The position numbers and the translations under genes are program-made. A stretch of 10,748 nucleotides of DNA from Bacilli bacterium (lineage in GTDB: Bacteria > Bacillota_I > Bacilli_A > RF39 > UBA660). The stretch is from the NCBI GenBank assembly GCA_016293205.1, contig JAEDES010000034.1:1-10748 (forward strand), written 5' to 3'. A model generated the notes under the pieces. The model ran no database searches, was not told the DNA's origin, and was given only the letters and a program-made list of their open reading frames with translations. This document shows positions 1 through 7,606 of the stretch, in pieces; the first letter of the stretch is position 1, and every line of letters starts with the position of its first letter.

Positions 1-162
1 ATTTTTGATAATATATCTCAATTAGAGAAATTTGAATCTAATTGCTTCGGCTGTAGTAGATATAAACGAAATTGTAGTATTTTGCAAAAAGCAAAAGAAG
101 GTCGTATTCAAGATGAAATTAAAAATATGATTTGTACAAAATTAAAGAAAGTTGAGGACTAA
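1..162 (+). CDS. 3' end of a small Cys-containing phage protein (5' truncated by window)
   Basis: An open frame enters from the left edge and ends at TAA 160-162, giving the last 53 residues of a protein. It carries a small Cys cluster (CFGCSRYKRNC) and a Lys-rich C-terminus ending KKVED. The pattern could bind a metal, but two CxxC-like pairs are not complete in what is visible. It lies 5 bases before the next gene, on the same strand, so it is probably part of the same tail-gene operon. I do not recognise the family and assign no function. Confidence 0.6.
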   Translation: MFDNISQLEKFESNCFGCSRYKRNCSILQKAKEGRIQDEIKNMICTKLKKVED

Positions 163-167
163 TTTAT

Positions 168-764
168 ATGGTTGAGATTAAAACTGCTATTTCATTTGAC
201 GAATATAACGCTATTATTGACAAGGTAACAAACGATTGTTTCCCTGATGGTACATACTCCCCTGCTAATTATGAACTGTCATTCAGAACAGCGTTGCTTT
301 GTGCGTTTGCTCCCGACTACGACCTTAGCGGTTGTGATGATAATAATGCTCTTTGGGAAAGAGTTATGAGTGATGAAGCAAATAAGATTATAGATGAATT
401 TTACGATAGTGATTATAGATGTAGTCTGACTAAGGCAATCAGAGAAAATATTGAATATCGTATCAAACTTCTTACATCTGGTGGTATGTCAATGTCCGAC
501 CTTGCCCTGTCTAAGTTGTTTGAAGTGCTTACAGAAAAGGTAGAGAATATTGACACCTCTATGCTGACTAAGGAAAATATGGATACTGTTATTAAGGCTG
601 TTAATGCTACACAGGACGGTAACTTTGCAGAGAATCTTGTAGATACAATGCTTGACAAGGGACTGCTTGCAAAGCCTAACAGAGAGACAAGAAGAAAGAA
701 TGGGCAGAGAAGTAAAAAAGAAAAGTCTAATATTACTGTAACTTCTAACGGAAGTGATACATAA
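168..764 (+). CDS. Phage protein of unknown function, upstream of the tail gp10-like gene
   Basis: The start ATG at 168 is preceded by TGAGGA at 153-158, a good ribosome-binding site. The 198-aa product is mixed acidic and polar with no membrane segment; its middle part (roughly residues 85-165) looks helical, and it ends in a basic tail (RRKNGQRSKKEK) followed by a Thr/Ser/Asn-rich end. Its stop TAA overlaps the next ATG by one base (TAATG), so translation of the two genes is probably coupled. The position two genes before the tape measure gene is where tail assembly chaperones or head-tail connector genes often lie, but no motif I can see supports either, so the role is left open. Confidence 0.75.
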   Translation: MVEIKTAISFDEYNAIIDKVTNDCFPDGTYSPANYELSFRTALLCAFAPDYDLSGCDDNNALWERVMSDEANKIIDEFYDSDYRCSLTKAIRENIEYRIKLLTSGGMSMSDLALSKLFEVLTEKVENIDTSMLTKENMDTVIKAVNATQDGNFAENLVDTMLDKGLLAKPNRETRRKNGQRSKKEKSNITVTSNGSDT

Positions 765-1285
765 TGTCGATTGCTAATCAATTGAAATCTATTGATATTA
801 CCAAACTCAAAATGAGTAATGGTAAGACTTTAGCTGAGAATTTGTATGCAGAAGCAAATAGATTGAGAGATTGTATTCAAAATAGACTTGAAATATATCT
901 GCATACTCACCCTTATAGATATGGTGGGACAAGTCCTACTTATAAGCGTACAGGTGGATTAGAAGGCTCATTGACTGTTGATGATATTCTAAGTATCAGA
1001 GTAGTCGGAAATACTCTTGAACTTGATATATTCTTTGATGAGGGTGCAATACATAAATCAGGTGATGGTATTAAAGGTTGGGGTGGCAACGGTGATGAAG
1101 TTAATGTTGCATACTTGCTTAACTATGGTTATAGAGTAGAAAAAGATGTATGGTTTAAGAATATCCCCTATTTTGGTTTTCGACCTGCTGCCAATTTTGT
1201 AGAAGACGGTATTGATGATTTTAATGCGACTAATACATTAGGTATTAAGATAACAAAGATGTTTAACGGAAAAGTAATTTATTAA
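764..1285 (+). CDS. HK97-gp10-like tail component (probable)
   Basis: A 173-aa protein translated by stop-start overlap with the gene before it. Seen in the sequence: an early helical segment (residues about 20-45), a central stretch YKRTGGLEGSL (about 60-70), and a C-terminal FGFRPAANF (about 137-145) followed by an acidic helix. The pattern of a Gly-rich 'RTGxLxxSL' segment and a terminal 'RPA/RPF' segment ending in a helix is typical of HK97-gp10-type tail completion or neck proteins, which are about this size and are encoded just upstream of the tail genes. The next gene is the tape measure gene, which fits. The family call is by motif pattern only, so moderate confidence. Confidence 0.5.
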   Translation: MSIANQLKSIDITKLKMSNGKTLAENLYAEANRLRDCIQNRLEIYLHTHPYRYGGTSPTYKRTGGLEGSLTVDDILSIRVVGNTLELDIFFDEGAIHKSGDGIKGWGGNGDEVNVAYLLNYGYRVEKDVWFKNIPYFGFRPAANFVEDGIDDFNATNTLGIKITKMFNGKVIY

Positions 1286-1301
1286 AGGACGGTGGTATAA
1301 A

Positions 1302-4300
1302 ATGGCAGATGAATTTAAGATAGTCGCAAGTTTGGACGTACCCAAATCTGTGCAAGAAATAAATAAGGATATACCCAAACTTCAAGGACAGTCAAAACAT
1401 TTAAAAATCATAGCTGATTTAGACCCGAAACTGTCCATAAAAAATATACAGGCTACTCTTAATAAAATGAATAACAATGCCAACATTAAAATTGGTATTG
1501 ATACAAGTGGTTTAAATTCTGTACAGGGTGCTACACAGAATATTACTGCTGGTTTAAAGAATATTCAGACACAAGCACAGCAGACTGCGAGTGCTGTAAC
1601 CAACAGTATTAATCAGCAAGCAACAAGTATTGAATCTACTTTAAATGCTGTAAAAAATCGTTGGTTAGAACTGCATAAGGCATCAAATAATGGCAATATA
1701 AATGATTTTGGTCTTGCCATATTTGAGAGAGATTTACAAGCAATCGTTCCATTACTTGAAAAAGATAAGCAATTATTAAATGACTTATATTCTAATGTTG
1801 GGAAATTTAATAGTGTAAATAGCTTACATGAATTAGTTTCCGCAATTTCTGAAATTGGTAGTCAATATAGTACATTTAAAAGTGTTCAAGATGAAGTGAA
1901 TAAACAGTTTCAAACAACAATATCGTTTGAAACCAGTAGTGCAAAATCTACTGAACTCTTATACGAAAGATTTAGAATACTCACAAATCAACTTTTGCAA
2001 TACGAAGGAATATCTAAATCAATTAGTAAATTAAGTCAAAAAGATATTGCCAATACAATTACGGGAAGTATTGGCGTTTCCGACAATGGAGTTACGAAAC
2101 AAACAGTATCTGATTTTTATAATTTTCTTATTAGTAATACAAATAAAGCAGAAGCAGAAATATTACAACTTAATCAAGGATTACAACAATTTAATTACCT
2201 TTTAAATGGATTAAAAGCATTTAATGATAGCGGAAGCGGTTTAGGAATAATAAGTAGGTCAACGACTCTTGATTTAAATACATTCTCAGTATATCTTGAA
2301 CCTATGCAAAAATTTCTTGCTGGTGAAAAACAAGCAATTGCTGAAGCACAAGAAATGGATATTGCTTATAAGAAACTAAAACAGACTTTGATTGAAACTT
2401 TTGGAGAATCAGCAATTTTTCAAAATGGTAATTATACTGTTACTATTGAACAATTAAAAGCTGTTGTTGATAAAGCACCTCTTGCCCAAAAATATATTGA
2501 CGATATTGAATCACGCTTTGCAAGTTTACCCTCTGTGTCAACTCAGTCTACTCAGGTTGTTAATTCTAATATGGCTAAAGTTGAAGAACAGTCAAGAGAA
2601 ACAGCCGTTGCTATTGAACAGCAAACGCAAGCAATGGAGAAACTTAATAATGTTCAATCTTCAGCAACTGCCATAAATAGCAATACAAATAATATTGCCA
2701 ATACATCAAAACTTTTAGAATCTTTTAAATCGTCACTTGCCAATATGAATCTGCCATCAGAACAAATTGACAGTATTGCAAGTAGAATTAGTAATCTAAA
2801 TGTTGAAATAACATCGCTTAATCAGTCTATGTCTGTAAATAAATTAGGTAACAGAATGTTGTCTGTTGATATTTCAGGTACAGATAAGTTAGGTAATGCT
2901 GTTAAATTAACTCAAAGATATAACCTTGAAACAAATGAATTAGTAAGAACAATTGATACACTTTCTTCTGCTACACAGAAAAGTAGTTCTCAGTTAGACA
3001 ACTTGATGGCACAGCAGATAAAGCGTAAGGCTGATTTGAAGAATCAAGTTGAACAGATGTATAAAGCTGCGATTGACCCTAATGCTTCAAGGTCAATTAC
3101 AAATGGGCAGAATTTAGATACCCTTAAAGCTAAATATGATGAGATTAAGTTAGCTATTGACGGAATGGACGGTAAGTCAAAGACAGCTTTTGCACAGCAG
3201 GAAGCAGACATTAGCAAGTTAATCTCTAATTTAAAAGTTGTAATTAACCAATACAAAAACGCTGAAAATGTTAGTACAACATTAAAGCCCGATAAACTTG
3301 CAAGTGCTATTAGTAAGGCTGAATCTCAATTCCAAGTTTTGAATACCAACATTCAGAATGCTGGCGTATCATCAGATAAACTCACTCAGAATGTTCAAAC
3401 CATTAGTTCTGTTTTAGGTAAAACGCAGAATGGTGGAGTTATAAATAAGGCTGAAATTGAACAAGTATTCACAGCGTTAAGTAATGCCAGAAATGAATTG
3501 GAAGCATTGATTAAAATGAAAACTTCTGATTCGGCTATTGAAAGAGTGCGTATTCAAGCTGAAACATTAGTTAGTAGTTTAAATACATTTGCTAATAATA
3601 ATGTTGGATTCGATAAGTTTACTACAACTGTTAATGGTGCTGTGATTAGTGTTGATTCATTAAAACAGTCTCTTGCTACTGTAAATTCACAGTCTGACTT
3701 GTCCATTATTAGGTCACAAGTAACTGCTTTAGAGACAGCATTTAAGGAAACAGCAGTAGATTCTGATAAATACGTTACACAAATCAATTCTGCAATAACT
3801 AAATTACAGGGTCTTGCTAATTCACCAACATTCATTAAAAACGCTTCTAATCCACAAGTAACTCAGACTAAACAGGATATTAACTCTCTGATAACAGCAT
3901 ATCAGAATCTTATGACAAAGTTACAGGGTAATATTACTCCTGCTGGACTTGAAACTGTAAGAACAGAATTAATTGAATTAAATGCACGTTTTAACACAAC
4001 TACAGCTACTGCTCAAAGGTTTGAATCTGAGTTAAAGAATGATAATGGTGCTGAGAAACTTGCACAGAAAGTAGCATTACTTAAAGCACAGCTTGAAGCT
4101 TTAGCGAAATCCAATCCAAAGGCTCTGAAAAAGTTTGGCAATGAAATAAATAGTCTGATGGCTACACTTAATAGCAATCCTGATGCCACTGCTGTAAATA
4201 GAGTTGCTAAAAGTGTTCAGCTTTTAAGAAGAGAGATAAATAATGCTGATTTGGCTGGTAAGACATTCTTCCAGAATTTAAAAGAAAAGGCTACAAAATT

Positions 4301-5486
4301 CACAGGCTGGATGTCTATGACCTATGCTATATCATTAGCAACGAGAACTATTCGTAGTATGATTACGGAAGTCGTTAATCTTGATACAGCTTTGATAGAT
4401 TTGAAGAAAACCTTTAAAGGAACAAATTCAGATTTACAAGATTTCTATTATGAAGCTAATAATGTAGCAAAGCAATTAGGAGTAACAACAGAAGAAGTTA
4501 TTAACACCGCCAGCAGCTGGTCTCGCCTTGGATATAGTACAAAAGAAGCTGCCATTGCAATGTCAAAATATGCTTCAATGTTTAAAATGATTTCACCAGA
4601 TATGTCTATGGAGGACTCTACTGATGGTTTACTGAGTGTGATGAAAGCATTTGACATTGAAGTTAATGATGTTTTAGACGGAATTATGTCTAAAATTAAC
4701 AAGGTTGGCAATGAATTTGGTACAAGCAACAACGAAATTGTACAAATGTTAATGCGTTCTTCATCAGCTATGAAAGAAGGTAACAATACACTTGCTGAAA
4801 CGATTGCACTTGAAACAAGTGCCGTTGAGATTACGAGAGATTATGCTTCTGTTGGAACAGCTTATAAGACATTAGCCATGAGGTTGCGTGGATATGACGA
4901 AGAGCTTGAAACATACTCAAATGATGTACAAGTTTTAAGTGGTGAAATTGCCAACCTTACAAAAACTGCTAAAAAGCCAAGTGGTGTAAGTCTTTTTAAA
5001 GATGATGCAAAAACAGAATATAAAAGCACATTAGAAATTTTAAGAGATATTCGTGAAGTGTACGATGACCTTGACGACAAAACACAGGCTCAACTTCTTG
5101 AAAAGATAGCAGGCAAGAGACAAGGACAGATTATCGCAGCTACTCTGAGTAACTGGGATACTGTTGAAGAAGCTCTTGTTGCAATGGAAAACGCCGATGG
5201 AAGTGCATTAAACGAAATGAACACCATTATGGAATCAATTTCGTACCGTGCTAATATTTTTAAAGAAACCCTTGTAGGCATCGCGCAAGGTCTATTTAGT
5301 CAGGACTTTATGAAGTCTATGGTAGATAGTGGCACAAGAGTTCTTAATGTTTTTGATGATTTAACACCAATAATTAGTTTTCTTATTGAACAAATTTCAT
5401 CTTTACTTGAACTTATAACAAAACTTGCTGATACAATAGGTGGTATTCCTCTTCTTATAGCAGGAATTGGTCTTAAAAACGTTGGT
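1302..5486 (+). CDS. Phage tail tape measure protein, exon 1 (TP901/PhageMin_Tail type)
   Basis: Encodes about 1395 residues before the proposed 5' splice site. The first about 1000 residues are a long, polar, Gln/Asn/Ser/Lys-rich, largely helical region with coiled-coil character, as expected for the rod that sets tail length. A hydrophobic segment lies around residues 1000-1020. Residues about 1030-1200 resemble the PhageMin_Tail domain: NNVAKQLGVTTEEV, then SWSRLGYSTKEA, then YKTLAMRLRGYDEE. A second hydrophobic segment (about 1365-1390) precedes the junction. ATG 1302 is preceded by AAAGGA and GGTGG. Without splicing the frame reads eight more residues (SPKMFGLV) and stops at 5511-5513, inside the intron P1 loop. 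The protein continues in the exon at 10189. Confidence 0.9.
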
Positions 5487-5522
5487 AGTCCTAAAATGTT
5501 TGGACTTGTTTAATATGCCAAC
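5481..5522 (+). promoter_or_regulatory. 5' splice site and internal guide (P1)
   Basis: GTTGGT at the exon end pairs with GCCAAC six for six, counting the splice-site U-G wobble after position 5486. The loop between them contains a second small hairpin, AGTCC/GGACT (5487-5491 with 5502-5506), and the in-frame stop TAA at 5511-5513, so translation running into unspliced RNA ends inside P1. Confidence 0.7.
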
Positions 5523-5880
5523 AATAATATGTGTTCTTTAGGATACTAAAGTTTTCATATTATCGTTTATGAAATACATAAATGTAAACGAAGTCTCAAT
5601 ATGCTGGGAAACAAGTAAACCCTATACTACACTTATATAATGGCGACATTATATAATCGTAACAATGTATAGACTCTTGTGGTCAGCAGGGATAGTTCTC
5701 TTTTTGAGAAAAGCCCTCACTGTAGCGACAACAGACGGTAATGATTAGATGAAACGCTGTCATTATAATATGCGCTCGGTACTAAACTGAATACGACAGT
5801 ATATAAATAGTTAAGTTCTTATCCTTGACTTTCGTATGTGTGGGACTCTTAATATCGGAGTTATGATAAGAAGATATTAT
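5487..5880 (+). ncRNA. Group I intron catalytic core
   Basis: Helices that can be drawn: P2 CTTTAG/CTAAAG (5536-5551, GATA loop); P2.1 TTTCAT/ATGAAA (5553-5574); P3 probably GTCT/AGAC (5593-5596 with 5733-5736, weak); P4 TGCTG/CAGCA (5602-5606 with 5684-5688) inside the conserved-looking P and Q segments AATATGCTGGGAAAC and TCAGCAGGGATAG; P5 CTATAC/GTATAG (5622-5627 with 5667-5672), extended by a perfect 10-bp hairpin with a GCGA tetraloop (5633-5656); P6 GGG/CCC with TTCTC/GAGAA (5689-5716); P7 ACTGT/ACAGT (5719-5723 with 5796-5800); P8 perhaps AATGAT/GTCATT; a P9 stem TTCTTATC/GATAAGAA (5816-5823 with 5865-5872). The order P-Q-R-S is that of group I introns. Subgroup IA is likely but not shown. 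Confidence 0.75.
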
Positions 5881-5888
5881 ATTCATAA

Positions 5889-5908
5889 CAATAATCTTAT
5901 AATTATTG
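5889..5908. promoter_or_regulatory. Inverted repeat overlapping the XRE -35 box (candidate operator)
   Basis: CAATAAT, six bases, ATTATTG form a perfect 7-bp inverted repeat whose right arm runs into the -35 box. It could be an autoregulatory operator. The high AT content makes chance a real alternative. Confidence 0.35.
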
Positions 5909-5934
5909 ACATAATTGCTATATAATGATATAAT
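5906..5934 (+). promoter_or_regulatory. Consensus promoter of the XRE gene
   Basis: TTGACA (5906-5911), 17 bases, TATAAT (5929-5934) is a full consensus sigma-A promoter. Transcription would begin near 5941, giving a leader of about 24 bases with AAAGGA (5951-5956) before ATG 5965. Confidence 0.85.
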
Positions 5935-5964
5935 AATCCTATACTATTATAAAGGAATAATATT

Positions 5965-6198
5965 ATGGAAGAAATCGAAATATTAGAAGTATTAGCAGAG
6001 AGACTGCGACAATTAAGAGAGCAAAATGACTATACTCAGAGTGATGTAGCTAAAATAATTAATTATGAACAAGTTACATATTCCCATTATGAAATGGGTA
6101 GAAGGTGGATTTCTATACCAAGTCTTATTAAACTTGCCAAATTTTATAATGTTAGTGTGGATTATTTACTTGGGATTAGTGATAATAAGAATAGATAG
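5965..6198 (+). CDS. XRE-family helix-turn-helix transcriptional regulator
   Basis: A 77-aa protein that is almost entirely one HTH-XRE domain (residues about 9-70). Signature pieces are LRQLREQNDYTQSDVA (first helices; Thr-Gln typical of helix 2), then INYEQVTYSHYEMGRR (recognition helix and following turn), and LAKFYNVSVDYLLG at the end, which is the usual C-terminal helix of this family. It should bind DNA as a dimer and repress transcription. It is the first gene after the intron core, has its own consensus promoter, and precedes the type III toxin-antitoxin locus. A palindrome with the half-site TTGAC lies between the two, and TTGAC also forms its own -35 box, so it may control both itself and the toxin locus. 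No induction domain is present. Confidence 0.9.
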   Translation: MEEIEILEVLAERLRQLREQNDYTQSDVAKIINYEQVTYSHYEMGRRWISIPSLIKLAKFYNVSVDYLLGISDNKNR

Positions 6199-6210
6199 CA
6201 ACTCATATTT

Positions 6211-6222
6211 GTCAATATTGAC
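6211..6222. promoter_or_regulatory. Perfect 12-bp palindrome between XRE gene and ToxI (candidate operator)
   Basis: GTCAATATTGAC is a perfect palindrome 13 bases after the XRE stop codon and upstream of the ToxI repeats. Its half-site ATTGAC recurs at the -35 box of the XRE promoter (5905-5910). This fits a binding site of the XRE protein but is unproven. Confidence 0.4.
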
Positions 6223-6250
6223 TATTTGCATTATTTTATATTTGTTTATT

Positions 6251-6292
6251 TTGCCAATAGTATTTTGTACACAAATAGTATATAATAATAAT
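6251..6292 (+). promoter_or_regulatory. Probable promoter region of the ToxI RNA
   Basis: The AT-rich stretch holds a TATAAT at 6281-6286 about 30 bases before the first repeat, with TTGCCA (6251-6256) and TTGTAC (6265-6270) upstream. Neither -35 candidate has ideal spacing, so the region is likely to be the promoter but the exact boxes are uncertain. Confidence 0.4.
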
Positions 6293-6316
6293 GAACCTAA
6301 ATATAGGTTTTATATG

Positions 6317-6421
6317 GTGTATCTCAGCCATAAAATGAGAATTATCAAACTTTAGTGTTTCGCTGCTAAATGCGAATGTTAAAACTTGGTGTATCTCCAC
6401 CGCAAGTGAGAATGATAAAAC
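6317..6421 (+). ncRNA. ToxI-like type III antitoxin RNA, three tandem repeats
   Basis: Three imperfect tandem repeats lie at 6317-6354, 6355-6388 and 6389-6421 (38, 34 and 33 bases). Each starts GTGT[A/T]TC and ends in an A-rich segment (TCAAAC, TTAAAAC, ATAAAAC). Each has a hairpin in the same place with changed but paired bases: TCTCA/TGAGA, TTCGC/GCGAA and TCTC-CAC/GTGAGA. Known type III antitoxins are repeats of about 34-45 bases that fold into pseudoknots and are cut apart and bound by the toxin. The array is directly followed by a terminator and then the ToxN-like gene, which is the standard order. Covariation and context together make the call strong. Confidence 0.85.
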
Positions 6422-6453
6422 GGAGAGGTAGAAATATCTCTCCTTTTTATTTT
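6422..6453 (+). terminator. Intrinsic (attenuating) terminator between ToxI and ToxN
   Basis: GGAGAGGTA, GAAA tetraloop, TATCTCTCC (one G-U pair) followed by TTTTTATTTT. In type III systems this terminator makes antitoxin RNA abundant and lets only some polymerases reach the toxin gene. Confidence 0.9.
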
Positions 6454-6467
6454 AAAGGGGATTTTAA

Positions 6468-7007
6468 ATGATAAGGTTGTATGAGATTGATGATGAATAT
6501 GTTGAATATCTGAGAAAGTTTGATAAAAAAGTATTATCACCTAAGACAGAAGACCGAAAACAAACACGAAAATATATAGGTGTAATTTTAAATACTCAAT
6601 CTTTTAATTATTTTATACCTTTGTCATCTTATAAGCCTGAAACTTATGATTCGATGTATGAATCGATTAGCCTTAAAAAGATTGAAGATATGGCTGTTCT
6701 AAGAGTAAATAATATGATTCCAGTTGTTGATAATGTAGTTCACGAAATTAAATTTTCTTTAGTTACTGATAAGCAATATAGAACACTGTTACAAAATGAA
6801 TATCGAATTATCAAAGCCAGAGAACGTGAAATCAGAACAGATGCAAGAATAGTGTATTTTTATAGACTGAATATCAAAAACAAAAATAAGGGTCTGTATA
6901 AGATTTGTTGCGATTTCAAATTATTGGAAAATGCTGCTCAAAAATGGATAGATGGAGACTCAGGTAACGGTGAAAAGATTTTGGTAGGTTTTACAAATTC
7001 AACTTAA
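6468..7007 (+). CDS. toxN-like: ToxN/AbiQ-family type III toxin (endoribonuclease)
   Basis: A 179-aa protein, close to the 170-180 aa usual for ToxN and AbiQ. It opens MIRLYEIDDEYVEYLRKFDKKV, like the family's start, and has KYIGVIL (35-41), FIPLSSYKP (49-57) and RVNNMIPV, which match the family's central 'IG.(V/I)L ... PL(S/T)S.K ... MIPV' pattern. The Ser-Ser-Tyr-Lys (53-56) lies where the active-site Ser and Lys are expected. These toxins share the MazF/PemK fold, cut mRNA and their own antitoxin RNA, and stop cell growth when phage infection disturbs the antitoxin supply (abortive infection). AAAGGGG (6454-6460) is a strong ribosome-binding site. The ToxI array and terminator lie immediately upstream. 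The subfamily (ToxIN, CptIN or TenpIN) is not certain. Confidence 0.87.
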   Translation: MIRLYEIDDEYVEYLRKFDKKVLSPKTEDRKQTRKYIGVILNTQSFNYFIPLSSYKPETYDSMYESISLKKIEDMAVLRVNNMIPVVDNVVHEIKFSLVTDKQYRTLLQNEYRIIKAREREIRTDARIVYFYRLNIKNKNKGLYKICCDFKLLENAAQKWIDGDSGNGEKILVGFTNST

Positions 7008-7016
7008 TATTAACAC

Positions 7017-7050
7017 AAAAGACCATTGCCCTATAAGCAACGGTCTTTTT
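7017..7050. terminator. Strong intrinsic terminator after the toxin gene
   Basis: AAAAGACC/GGTCTTTT with an inner TTGC/GCAA stem, one mismatch between, a 7-base loop and a T run (7045-7050). The A run on the left means it could also work on the - strand, for the zinc-ribbon remnant. Confidence 0.85.
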
Positions 7051-7052
7051 AT

Positions 7053-7247
7053 TTACGCTCTTGGTTTCCACTTATATCCACACTTACCACATCTATTCAT
7101 AGTCTGACCAAAACCGATGAAACCTGTGAGCAAACTATATCCCCTCTCTCCTATTGCGATAGCTGATGAGCCACACTTAGGACAAGTAAGATATCGTTTA
7201 AATTCATAACACTCTGCGATTATATTTGTGCAAAATGTAGAACTTCT
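7053..7247 (-). pseudogene. Remnant of a zinc-ribbon protein (no start codon)
   Basis: On the - strand an open frame of 64 codons ends at 7053-7055. It contains CPKCGSSAIAIG and, near its end, NRCGKCGYKWKPRA, that is two CxxC pairs of a zinc ribbon separated by a Gly/Phe-rich segment (LLTGFIGFG). No ATG, GTG or TTG lies in frame between the upstream stop and the first Cys pair, so the N-terminal part is lost. The layout matches the C-terminal zinc ribbon of the protein at 9492-10085 (CPTCGS ... GF.. ... CLQCKYKW), so it is probably the tail of a related gene. Expression is unlikely; a non-standard start cannot be excluded. Confidence 0.5.
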
Positions 7248-7256
7248 TTAAAACAC

Positions 7257-7285
7257 TTGACTTTTTGTCACGCATTTAATATAAT
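7257..7285 (+). promoter_or_regulatory. Promoter of the RHH gene
   Basis: TTGACT (7257-7262), 17 bases, TATAAT (7280-7285). The -10 box lies inside the inverted repeat described separately. AAAAGAGG (7303-7310) serves as ribosome-binding site 7 bases before ATG 7318. Confidence 0.8.
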
Positions 7286-7301
7286 ATAGGTGTGACAAAA
7301 A
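7262..7301. promoter_or_regulatory. Inverted-repeat operator around the RHH -10 box
   Basis: TTTTTGTCAC (7262-7271) and GTGACAAAAA (7292-7301) are perfect 10-bp arms with 20 bases between, enclosing the -10 box. This is the classic layout for autorepression by a small ribbon-helix-helix dimer pair. In RNA it could also form a 10-bp hairpin. Confidence 0.6.
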
Positions 7302-7317
7302 GAAAAGAGGTGAAATA

Positions 7318-7488
7318 ATGTCACCTAAAACTGGCAGACCAAAGACAGAAAAACCCAAGGATATCAGGTTCAGTATTCGACTTGATACTGAAACTGATAT
7401 TAAGCTTAATGAGTATTGTGCTAAAAACAATATATCAAAAGGTGAAGCTATACGAAAGGGTATAAATCTGTTGCTGTCTGAAAAGTAA
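7318..7488 (+). CDS. Small ribbon-helix-helix (CopG/MetJ-like) DNA-binding protein
   Basis: A 56-aa protein starting MSPKTGRPKTEKPKD, then the beta strand IRFSIRLD (16-23), helix A (TETDIKLNEYCAKNN, 24-38) and helix B after the Ile-Ser-Lys-Gly turn (ISKGEAIRKGINLLL, 39-53). Strand-helix-helix with alternating polar residues in the strand (Arg17, Ser19, Arg21) is the RHH fold, in which those side chains read the DNA major groove. Similar 'GRPK ... DIR.S.RLD' proteins are common single genes in gut Clostridia. It has its own promoter with a perfect inverted repeat, so it very likely represses itself. No toxin partner is fused or adjacent, unless the following ORF6N gene is part of its regulon. 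Confidence 0.85.
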   Translation: MSPKTGRPKTEKPKDIRFSIRLDTETDIKLNEYCAKNNISKGEAIRKGINLLLSEK

Positions 7489-7525
7489 GCACCCGTCCTC
7501 CTCACCACAGAGATTACGAGTGCTT
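7487..7525 (+). terminator. Hairpin straddling the RHH stop codon (possible terminator)
   Basis: AAGCAC-C-CGT (7487-7496) pairs with ACG-A-GTGCTT (7516-7525), closing a 19-base loop. There is no T run, so it may be an mRNA 3' stabiliser, a weak terminator or a further regulatory element rather than a true intrinsic terminator. Confidence 0.35.
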
Positions 7526-7606
7526 GATAACAACCACATTGGATTGCTAAATCTATTATAGCATAACCTTTGTGGAATGTCAAACGTTTTATGGAGGTTT
7601 TTCATT

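Noticed and set aside
5514..5880. Group II intron
   Set aside because: No GUGYG start at the 5' boundary, no domain V-like hairpin or reverse transcriptase; the P4/P5/P6/P7 order is that of group I.
6065..6355. 96-aa + strand ORF overlapping the XRE gene and ToxI
   Set aside because: It lies in another frame of the XRE gene, has no ribosome-binding site, and its end falls in the antitoxin repeats.
6317..6421. Tandem repeats as a small CRISPR array
   Set aside because: The units abut without unique spacers, differ strongly from each other, and are followed by a terminator and a ToxN-like gene; a type III antitoxin explains them better.
7524..7567. Promoter for the ORF6N gene
   Set aside because: TTGGAT and TATTAT-like stretches exist but no pair has acceptable spacing and match; the gene may be read through from the RHH promoter.
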